Shown piece after piece: positions 57,517-64,000 of a stretch of 64,000 bases of DNA (position 1 is the first letter of the stretch; each line of letters begins with the position of its first letter). A program made the translations under genes and the position numbers. The notes under the pieces are model-generated. The model was given only the letters and a program-made list of their open reading frames with translations. It was not told the origin of the DNA and did no database searches. Source of the DNA: JACVRW01 sp038323835 (GTDB lineage Bacteria; Actinomycetota; Thermoleophilia; Solirubrobacterales; Thermoleophilaceae). The stretch is taken from assembly GCA_038323835.1 (NCBI GenBank), contig JBBQHI010000011.1, positions 25,138 to 89,137 on the forward strand, written 5' to 3'.

Positions 57517-58335
57517 ATGAAGGTCCTGCTCACAAACGACGACGGCATCGAGGCGACGGGCCTGCGCGTGATGCGCGAGGCCCTTCTCGAGGTGCCCGGC
57601 ATGGAGCTCGCGGTGATCGCGCCGGACTCCAACCGCAGCGCCACGGCACGCAGCATCACCACCCGCCAGCCGCTCTGGGTGGACGAGGTGACCTTCGAGG
57701 ACGGCAGCACCGGCTACGCCACCGACGGCACGCCCGTGGACTGCGTCCGCTTCGCCGCGCTCGGACTCGTGGAGTTCGAGCCCGAGCTGATCGTGTCGGG
57801 GATCAACCACGGCGCCAACCTGGGCGACGACATCACCTACTCGGGCACCGTGGCCGCTGCCCTCGAGGGCGTGGTGCTCGGAATCCCCGCCATCGCCGCG
57901 TCCCAGCAGGCATACCGCGGGAAGCTGGACTCCTGGGTGGCGCGCGAGTGGCAGCCCGCGGACTTCGAGCAGGCCGCCGCCTTCGTGGCCCGGATGGTGG
58001 AGGAGGTGGCCCACGTGCCGATGCCGGAGGGCACCCTGCTGAACGTGAACTGCCCGGCGGGCGAGGCCCAGGGCGCGATGGCCTGCCGGCTCGGCAAGCG
58101 GATCTACCGGGACCGCATGAAGCTCACCGAGGAGGAGGGGGGCCGGCGCCGCTACTGGATCTACGGCGAGCAGCCCGGCTACCACGAGGAGGACGGCACG
58201 GACTTCGCCGCACTCGCCGATTCGCGCATCGCCGTGACCCCGCTGCACTTCGACCTGACCGACCAGGCCGGCATCGAGTCCCTCACCGGCTTCGACCTGG
58301 ACCGCCTTATGCGACCGGCGGCCCGCGAAGTTTGA
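57517..58335 (+). CDS. surE: 5'/3'-nucleotidase SurE
   Basis: 272 residues. Metal-site motifs MKVLLTNDDGIEATGLRVM and IVSGINHGANLGDDITYSGT, plus the APDSNRSATARSIT loop, fit SurE. The C-terminus (RRYWIYGEQPGYHEEDGTD and IAVTPLHFDLTDQ) is typical. Dephosphorylates nucleoside monophosphates. A hairpin repeat copy lies 4 nt after the stop. Confidence 0.95.
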   Translation: MKVLLTNDDGIEATGLRVMREALLEVPGMELAVIAPDSNRSATARSITTRQPLWVDEVTFEDGSTGYATDGTPVDCVRFAALGLVEFEPELIVSGINHGANLGDDITYSGTVAAALEGVVLGIPAIAASQQAYRGKLDSWVAREWQPADFEQAAAFVARMVEEVAHVPMPEGTLLNVNCPAGEAQGAMACRLGKRIYRDRMKLTEEEGGRRRYWIYGEQPGYHEEDGTDFAALADSRIAVTPLHFDLTDQAGIESLTGFDLDRLMRPAAREV

Positions 58336-58338
58336 TGA

Positions 58339-58386
58339 CATGGCTGCGGTGCTCGCGCGATCACCGATCGCGCTGCGCTCCTCGGC
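58339..58386 (-). repeat. Dispersed hairpin repeat, copy 7
   Basis: On the minus strand: GAGGAGCGCAG, hairpin CGCGATC-GGT-GATCGCG, CGAGCACCGCAG and CCATG. The stem changes on both sides relative to copies 1 and 2. It lies 4 nt after the surE stop, opposite in orientation. Confidence 0.85.
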
Positions 58387-58404
58387 CTGGGCTGCGGAGC
58401 TCTT

Positions 58405-60429
58405 TTGACCGGCGCGGCTGACCGGGCGGCGGAGCTGCGGGCCGAGCTCGAGCGCTACAACCACCGCTACTACGTCCTCGACGACCCGGAGGTCTCCGAC
58501 TCCGAGTACGACGCGCTGCTGAACGAGCTGCGCGACCTGGAGGCCGAGCACCCCGAGCTGCTCACCCCGGACTCCCCCACGCAGCGGGTGGGGGCGCAGC
58601 CCTTGGACAAGTTTGAGCAGGTGCCCCACCTCCAGCCGATGCTGTCGCTGGCCAACGCCCGCACCGAGGAGGAGATGAAGGCGTGGGTGGTGCGCAGCGA
58701 GCGCTACCTCCAGCGCCAGGGCGCCGAGCTGGGCGAGATCCGCTTCGTGACCGAGCCCAAGGTGGACGGGCTGGCCATCTCGCTCGTGTATGAGGGCGGC
58801 GTGCTCGTGCGCGGCGCCACCCGCGGGAACGGCGAGGTGGGGGAGCAGGTCACCGAGAACCTGCGCACGATCGGGGCCATTCCCCTGCGTGTGGAGGGCG
58901 CCCCGCCGCTGCTCGAGGTGCGCGGCGAGGTATATCTGCCGATCGCCGCCTTCGCCCGCCTGAACGAGCAGCGGGCCGAGGCGGGCGAGCCCACGTTCGC
59001 CAACCCGCGCAACTCGGCCGCGGGCTCCATCCGCCAGCTCGACCCGAGGCTCACCGCCACGCGTCCGCTCTCCATGTGGGCCTACGGCATCGGCGCCCTC
59101 GAGGGGCTCGAGCTCTCCTCGCAGTTCGAGACGCTCGAGTGGCTGCGCGAGCACGGCTTCCGGGTGAACCGCGACATCGAGGTGCACGAGGACCTCGACT
59201 CCGTGGTGGCCGCCTGCCGCGCCTGGGAGGACCGCCGCGACCGGCTCGACTTCGAGATCGACGGCGTGGTGGTGAAGGTCGACGACCTGGACCTCCAGCG
59301 CCAGCTCGGCGTGGTGGGGCGCGAGCCGCGCGGCGCGATCGCCTGGAAGTTCGCGCCGAGCACGGCCACCACCGTGCTCCGGGGGATCGCCTGGAACGTG
59401 GGGCGCACCGGGCGCATGATCCCCTTCGCCCAGCTCGAGCCGGTGCAGGTCTCGGGGGCCACCGTTAGGCTCGCCACGCTGCACAACGAGGAGGACCTGC
59501 GCCGCAAGGACGTGCGCGAGGGCGACGAGGTGATCGTGATGCGCGCCGGCGACGTGATCCCCCAGGTGGTGTCGCCCACCGCGAAGGCTCAGCGCTCCCG
59601 CAAGCGGGCGCCGAGGCCCGGACCGCCGCCGAACTGCCCCTCCTGCGGCACCCGCACGGTCAAGCCCGAGGAGGGCGTGTGGACGATCTGCCCCAACCGC
59701 GCGTCGTGCCCGGGCCAGCTCTTCCAGGCGGTGAAGCACTTCGTGGGTGCGATGGACATCGATGGGCTGGGGGAGGAGAACGTGCGCCGCTTCCTGAGCG
59801 AGGGGCTGATCGCGAACATGGCGGACATCTACCGCTTGGACGAGGAGGCGCTGAGCTCCCTCGAGGGCTTCGGGGAGATCTCCGCGCGCAACCTCGTGAG
59901 TGCGGTGGACGCGTCGCGAGGACAGCCCTTCGACCGCGTGCTCTACGGCCTGGGGATCCCCGGCATCGGCTACGTGAACGCGCGTGCCCTCGCCCAGCAC
60001 ATGCGCACCATGGACGCGCTGCTGGACGGTGACGCGGAGCGCATCGAGGAGGTGCCCGGCTTCGGGCCCATCCTGGCCCGCACCATCGCCCAGACGCTGG
60101 CCGAGGACCGCACGCGCGAGCTGGTGGAGATGCTCCGCGGCCACGGGCTCCAGATGGAGGACGACGGGCCGCCACCCGGCAACGACGAGGGGCCGCTGGC
60201 GGGCCGGACGCTCGTGCTCACCGGCACCCTCCCCAACCTCAGTCGCGAGCAGGCCACGGAGCGGATCGAGGCCGCGGGCGGGAAGGTCACGGGCTCGGTG
60301 TCGAAGAAGACCGACTACCTGGTGGCCGGCGAGGACCCGGGCAGCAAGCTGACCAAGGCGCAGGACGTGGGCACCGAGGTGCTGGACGAGGACGGCCTGC
60401 TGTCGCTCCTGGACGGCGCCGCCGGCTAG
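58405..60429 (+). CDS. ligA: NAD-dependent DNA ligase LigA
   Basis: 674 residues from TTG 58405. N-terminal Ia domain (YNHRYYVLDDPEVSDSEYDA), adenylation lysine K119 in EPKVDGLAISLVYEG, OB-fold, Cys4 zinc finger (CPSCGTRTVKPEEGVWTICP with SCPGQ), HhH domain (GIPGIGYVNARALAQ, EVPGFGPILARTIA) and BRCT (LAGRTLVLTGTLPNLSREQA). Seals nicks in replication and repair. Confidence 0.97.
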   Translation: MTGAADRAAELRAELERYNHRYYVLDDPEVSDSEYDALLNELRDLEAEHPELLTPDSPTQRVGAQPLDKFEQVPHLQPMLSLANARTEEEMKAWVVRSERYLQRQGAELGEIRFVTEPKVDGLAISLVYEGGVLVRGATRGNGEVGEQVTENLRTIGAIPLRVEGAPPLLEVRGEVYLPIAAFARLNEQRAEAGEPTFANPRNSAAGSIRQLDPRLTATRPLSMWAYGIGALEGLELSSQFETLEWLREHGFRVNRDIEVHEDLDSVVAACRAWEDRRDRLDFEIDGVVVKVDDLDLQRQLGVVGREPRGAIAWKFAPSTATTVLRGIAWNVGRTGRMIPFAQLEPVQVSGATVRLATLHNEEDLRRKDVREGDEVIVMRAGDVIPQVVSPTAKAQRSRKRAPRPGPPPNCPSCGTRTVKPEEGVWTICPNRASCPGQLFQAVKHFVGAMDIDGLGEENVRRFLSEGLIANMADIYRLDEEALSSLEGFGEISARNLVSAVDASRGQPFDRVLYGLGIPGIGYVNARALAQHMRTMDALLDGDAERIEEVPGFGPILARTIAQTLAEDRTRELVEMLRGHGLQMEDDGPPPGNDEGPLAGRTLVLTGTLPNLSREQATERIEAAGGKVTGSVSKKTDYLVAGEDPGSKLTKAQDVGTEVLDEDGLLSLLDGAAG

Positions 60430-61670
60430 TTGCGGACCGCGGCGATCGCCTGCGCCATCCGGTCCTGGATGGCGCGCGCGGTGCCGGGGTAGATACCGTT
60501 CATCAGGATCGAGAAGGCGTAGGTGTCGCCCGAGCGCGCGTCGCAGTAGCCGGACAGCGCGCTCACGTCCGAGAGCGTGCCCGTCTTCGCGTGGCAGTGG
60601 AGCCGCGCCGGCCCGCTGCGCATCCGGTCCGCGAGCGTGCCGTCGCGCCCCGCGATGGGCAGAGCGTTCAGCAGCACATCCGCCTCGTCGCGCCGGAGCA
60701 TCGCCGTGAGCAGCCGCACCACGCGGTAGGGCGAGGCCCGGTCCCCGCGCGAGAGGCCGGACCCGTCCACCAGCCGGGCCCGGCTTCCCAGGCGCTTCGC
60801 GAAACCGGCGGCAAGGCGGGCGCCGACACGGGTGGTGCCGTTCCCGCGGGCCTGGAGGGCCAGGTCCTTTGAGAGCATCTCGGCGAAGAAGTTGTCGGAG
60901 TCCTTGAGCGTCAGCCTCACCAGGCGCGACATCGGCGGGGACTCGACGGAGGCCAGCACGTCCAGCCCCGACGGCGCCCTCCCGGCGGCCGGCCGGCGTC
61001 GCACGGCCACCCCGCGGGTCTCCAGCGCGGCGTCCAGCCGGGTGGCGGCGAACAGGGGCGGGTTGGTCTGGAACGCGCTGCCCTGCTCGTTGGCCAGCCC
61101 GCGGTTGAAGGAGAGCGAGCTCAGGGGCCCGACCCAGATCGAGGTGCCGTAGCCCGAGTCGGGGCCGCCGCGAAGGGAGTCGAAGCGGGACTCGTCGCCC
61201 ACGATGCGGCCGGTCACGCGATCGATGCCGGCGTTCTCGAGGGCGGCGGCCAGCCCCTCCACTGTGGACCCGCGGCCGTAGGAGCGGCGGGTGAACGAGC
61301 GGCTGCCGAAGGTGGGGTCGCCGCCGCCGCGCAGGTAGAGGTCGCCGCGCCATATGCCGTCCTCGCCCAGCTTGCCGCTGCCCAGCACCTCGGTGCCGAG
61401 CGTGCCCTCGGTGCCGTAGCGGGCCAGCGCGGCCGAGGTGGTGAAGAGTTTCGTGTTCGAGGCGAGGATGCGCGCCCGTGTTGCGTTCCAGCTGAACACC
61501 ACGCGGCCGTCGGTCACGTTCTTCACGAAGGCGCCGGAGAGCGGTCCCGCCGTGCGCATCTGACTCGCCAGGCCGGCGGACAGGGACGGCGTGGCCTCAG
61601 CCGGGGCACCCGCGGCCAGGAGCAGCGCGGAGGCGAGGCCGGTGACGATGAGCTTTGAGAATCGCGGCAT
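60426..61670 (-). CDS. dacB: D-alanyl-D-alanine carboxypeptidase/endopeptidase (PBP4-type)
   Basis: 414 residues with a signal peptide (LIVTGLASALLLAAGAPAEA). Penicillin-binding motifs: S-x-x-K as ASNTKLFTTSAA, S-x-N-equivalent VDGSGLSRGDRASPYRVV, and KTG in HCHAKTGTLSDVSALSGYCD. Other PBP4 features are LYLRGGGDPTFGSRSFTRR and MLSKDLALQARGNGTTRVGA. Trims or cuts peptidoglycan peptides outside the membrane. Converges on ligA with a 4-bp overlap. Confidence 0.93.
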   Translation of the reverse strand: MPRFSKLIVTGLASALLLAAGAPAEATPSLSAGLASQMRTAGPLSGAFVKNVTDGRVVFSWNATRARILASNTKLFTTSAALARYGTEGTLGTEVLGSGKLGEDGIWRGDLYLRGGGDPTFGSRSFTRRSYGRGSTVEGLAAALENAGIDRVTGRIVGDESRFDSLRGGPDSGYGTSIWVGPLSSLSFNRGLANEQGSAFQTNPPLFAATRLDAALETRGVAVRRRPAAGRAPSGLDVLASVESPPMSRLVRLTLKDSDNFFAEMLSKDLALQARGNGTTRVGARLAAGFAKRLGSRARLVDGSGLSRGDRASPYRVVRLLTAMLRRDEADVLLNALPIAGRDGTLADRMRSGPARLHCHAKTGTLSDVSALSGYCDARSGDTYAFSILMNGIYPGTARAIQDRMAQAIAAVRN

Positions 61671-61723
61671 CGAGCCGGGAACACGCTAGCGCTGCTTATG
61701 CTGCTGTCCGCCCCTCAATCCGC

Positions 61724-61729
61724 GATACT
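61724..61729 (+). promoter_or_regulatory. -10 box deciding the patatin start
   Basis: GATACT ends 7 nt before ATG 61737, arguing for leaderless start there rather than at the upstream ATG 61698. Confidence 0.4.
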
Positions 61730-61736
61730 CGGCGGG

Positions 61737-62996
61737 ATGGGTGAAGTAGTTCGGCTCGAGAAGCCGGCCAAGACCGGAAAGACGGGCGGCAAGCAGGCCC
61801 GTCGACGCCGCTCCCGCACCGCGCTGGTGCTCGGTGGCGGTGGCTTCACGGGCGGGGTCTACGAGATCGGGGCGCTGCGTGCGCTCGATCTGCTGGCCGT
61901 GAACCGCACGGTGAACCAGTTCGACGTCTACGTCGGCACCAGTGCCGGGTCCTTCGTGGCCTCGCTGGTGGCCAACGGAGTAACCCCCGAGGAGATGATG
62001 CGGGTGGTGAACCAGCAGGTTCCCACTCCCTTCCGGGATGTGGACCGCGGCACGCTGATGCGGCCCAACTCGCTGGAGATCGCCCAGAGCGCCGCGCTTC
62101 TCCCGCTGCGGATTCTCGGCCTGGCTCGCAGCGTCGTCGGCCAGCTCGGTTCGGCCTCCGTGATCGACCTGGCCGTGGGACTGGCCGAGGCCCTGCCCTC
62201 CGGCCTCTACGACAGCCGCGGAATGCAGGACTACCTGGAGCAGGTTCTGGGCGATCCCGACCGTGTGAACGACTTCCGGCTGCTGGAGAACGAGCTCTAC
62301 CTCGCGGCCACCGACCTGGACACCTGCGAGCGCATCACCCTCGGCGGCCAGGACTGGGACGACGTGCCGATCTCCCGCGCCGTGGCGGCCAGCACAGCTC
62401 TCCCGATGGTCTACAAGCCGGTGGAGATCAAGGGCCGGCATCTGGTGGACGGCGGCATCCGCTCCACCACCAACGTGGACATCGCGGTGGAGCGCGGCGC
62501 GAAGTTCGTGATCGTGGTGAATCCGCTGGTCCCCTACGTGAACGACTTCCAGAAGGTGATCCCCACCATGCTCGGCAGCCGCGTCCGGCGCGTGGCCGAC
62601 ATGGGCTTCCCCCAGATCGGCTACCAGGCCTTCAAGCTGCTGGCCCACCAGCGCCTGCACGAGGCCGTGAGCCGCTGGCAGGAGAAGTACCCGGGCGTGG
62701 ACATCATCCTGATCGAGCCCGACCCCAACGACGAGCTGATGTTCGAGACCAACGTGCTGAACTTCAGCCGCCGCACCGAGATCGCCAAGCACGGCTTCGA
62801 GTCGGTCACGCTCAAGCTGGCCCAGGACTACGACGAGCTGAAGGCGGTCTGCGCCAAGCACGGAATCGAGATCTCCGCGACGCGCGTGCGCAAGGTGGTC
62901 AAGCGCTTCTCCAAGGAGCGCGAGAGCACCGCCGCCTGGCGCCGCATCCTCGAGCAGACCACCGGCGCGCTGCTGCGTCAGTCAGAAGACGTCTAA
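61737..62996 (+). CDS. Patatin-like phospholipase
   Basis: 419 residues from ATG 61737. Oxyanion loop LVLGGGGFTGGVYEIGALRA, nucleophile elbow VGTSAGSFVASLVANG (catalytic Ser) and catalytic Asp in HLVDGGIRSTTNVDIA complete the Ser-Asp dyad. A C-terminal helical part ends in a basic, coiled stretch (RVRKVVKRFSKERESTAAW). Cytoplasmic lipid acyl hydrolase; substrate unknown. The upstream ATG 61698 would add 13 residues. Divergent from dacB. Confidence 0.9.
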   Translation: MGEVVRLEKPAKTGKTGGKQARRRRSRTALVLGGGGFTGGVYEIGALRALDLLAVNRTVNQFDVYVGTSAGSFVASLVANGVTPEEMMRVVNQQVPTPFRDVDRGTLMRPNSLEIAQSAALLPLRILGLARSVVGQLGSASVIDLAVGLAEALPSGLYDSRGMQDYLEQVLGDPDRVNDFRLLENELYLAATDLDTCERITLGGQDWDDVPISRAVAASTALPMVYKPVEIKGRHLVDGGIRSTTNVDIAVERGAKFVIVVNPLVPYVNDFQKVIPTMLGSRVRRVADMGFPQIGYQAFKLLAHQRLHEAVSRWQEKYPGVDIILIEPDPNDELMFETNVLNFSRRTEIAKHGFESVTLKLAQDYDELKAVCAKHGIEISATRVRKVVKRFSKERESTAAWRRILEQTTGALLRQSEDV

Positions 62997-63037
62997 GCCG
63001 CAAGCGGCCGGCTCGGCCGACTGCGCGCGGAAGACGC

Positions 63038-64000
63038 TCACCCATCAAGGACGCCCCGCAGGGCGTCCAGCAGCCGATCCGTGCCGGCTGAATGGCGCAC
63101 GGTCACGCGGATGTGGTCGTCCGCCCCCAGCGGTCCGCCGGGGGCGACGACCACTCCGCGTCCGCGGAGGCGGTTGGCCAGCTCCAGCCCGGACATGCCC
63201 GGCGCCGCCAGCCAGACGAAGTTCGCCTGGCTCGGCGTGACGTCGAGCGCCAGCCCGCCCAGTGCCTCGAGCAGGCGTCCGCGCTCGCGGATCACCGCCG
63301 CCCGGCGACGCTCGACCTCGGGACCGCCGATCTTGAGCGCCTGGGCGACGGCGGCCTGGGTGAGCACGTTCACGCCCAGCACCGGAGCGATGGCGTCGAG
63401 CAGCTCGGTCGAGCCGCCGACGGCGTAGCCGGCCCGCACGCCGGAGAGGCCGTAGATCTTCGAGAAGGTGCGGAACACGGTGAGGTTCTCGTGCTCGGCG
63501 GTGAGCCGCAGGCACGCGTTCAGCTCCTCGGCGTCCTGGAAGTGCACCAGCGCCTCGTCGAGCAGCACGTGCACGTTGGCGGGGAGGTTGCCGAGCAGGT
63601 TGGCGAGCGCAGCCGAGGGGAGGTACTCGCCGGTCGGGTCGTTGGGGTTGCAGATGGCCAGGGCGCGGGTGCGCTCCCCGATTGCCGCGCCCAGGCCCTC
63701 GAAGCCCTCCGCGGGCACGGGGCGGGCGCCGGCGCGCGCGGCCATCAGCGGGTAGAGCGGGTAGGAGGGCCAGGGCATGGCCAGCTCGTCGCCGCGCGAG
63801 AGCAGCGCCATCGCGGCCGACTGCAGCAGCTCCGCGGCGCCGTTGCCCAACACGATCCGCTCGGGCTCGACCTCCAGCCGCTCGGCAAGCGTCGCCCGGA
63901 CGCCCGCCGCGTGGCGGTCCGGGTAGCCGTTCACGCGGCCGCGCGCCGCATAGATCGACGCGTTCATGACCTCGGAGTTCGGGAAGTCAGGCCACTCGGT
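63038..64000 (-). CDS. Histidinol-phosphate aminotransferase-like protein, 5' end cut by window
   Basis: PLP-dependent class I/II aminotransferase. The frame is open to the window edge (first readable residues TEWPDFPNSEV), so the N-terminus lies outside. PLP-site motifs: NGAAELLQSAAMALLSRGDE, NPNDPTGEYLPSAAL, LLDEALVHFQD, and the Schiff-base lysine in FRTFSKIYGLSGVRAGYAVG. The RVNGYPDRHAAGVRATLAER start is HisC-like; histidinol-phosphate or another amino acid could be the substrate. Confidence 0.88.
   Translation of the reverse strand, partial: TEWPDFPNSEVMNASIYAARGRVNGYPDRHAAGVRATLAERLEVEPERIVLGNGAAELLQSAAMALLSRGDELAMPWPSYPLYPLMAARAGARPVPAEGFEGLGAAIGERTRALAICNPNDPTGEYLPSAALANLLGNLPANVHVLLDEALVHFQDAEELNACLRLTAEHENLTVFRTFSKIYGLSGVRAGYAVGGSTELLDAIAPVLGVNVLTQAAVAQALKIGGPEVERRRAAVIRERGRLLEALGGLALDVTPSQANFVWLAAPGMSGLELANRLRGRGVVVAPGGPLGADDHIRVTVRHSAGTDRLLDALRGVLDG

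Noticed and set aside
56680..61353. 1557-codon open frame on the minus strand across truA, surE, ligA and dacB
   Set aside because: It is antisense to well-supported genes, has no domain and shows the Arg/Gly/Ala/His-rich composition of GC-driven shadow frames.

Overview
The window is a very GC-rich bacterial chromosome segment carrying the conserved transcription and translation core of a Gram-positive, actinobacterial-type genome. Family content (MptA-type FolE2, FLALGG-type collagen-like surface protein, c-di-AMP riboswitch ahead of an NlpC/P60 hydrolase, many leaderless GTG/TTG starts, zinc-ligand L33/L36/S14/S4) fits a deep actinobacterial lineage such as Thermoleophilia/Solirubrobacterales. 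That placement is inference from reading alone. Both ends cut through genes: a beta-lactamase-family hydrolase on the left and a HisC-like aminotransferase on the right.

Region 1 (1-13.5 kb) is mixed housekeeping: secreted and PASTA lipoproteins, a PASTA-less Ser/Thr kinase, a c-di-AMP riboswitch driving a peptidoglycan hydrolase, an ApbE/ferric-reductase-like membrane redox operon, pgsA, folE2 and the primary sigma factor. Region 2 (13.5-18.6 kb) has tRNA-Tyr and tRNA-Thr followed by decayed DNA: two gene remnants joined tail to head, a frameshifted collagen-like gene and a frameshifted MFS pump, then an SDR and two SnoaL-like genes.

Region 3 (18.7-31.4 kb) is rpmG-secE-nusG-rplKA-(L10 leader)-rplJL, then a VOC gene and a membrane hydrolase gene, then rpoBC. 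Region 4 (31.4-38.5 kb) has a small Cys-rich gene, a HAD gene, a DMT transporter, then the str cluster rpsL-rpsG-(reverse membrane gene)-fusA-tuf. Region 5 (38.5-54.4 kb) is an almost gapless S10-spc-alpha cluster, rpsJ through secY-adk-map-rpmJ-rpsM-rpsK-rpsD-rpoA-rplQ, lacking infA. Region 6 (54.4-64 kb) carries an MBL-fold gene, a broken Rrf2 regulator, a methyltransferase, truA, surE, ligA, a PBP4-type carboxypeptidase, a patatin and the aminotransferase.

The most notable signals are: (i) a dispersed hairpin repeat of about 45 bp lying within a few bases of stop codons, with compensatory stem changes and one copy inserted inside another; (ii) a SAP domain fused to ribosomal protein L22 and long acidic or RGG extensions on L10, S17, L5, S5, S3 and SecE; (iii) the c-di-AMP riboswitch, which forces a later start for its gene; (iv) a recurrent TAnnnT box 6-12 nt before start codons, implying widespread leaderless transcription; and (v) a set of frameshifts confined to accessory genes.
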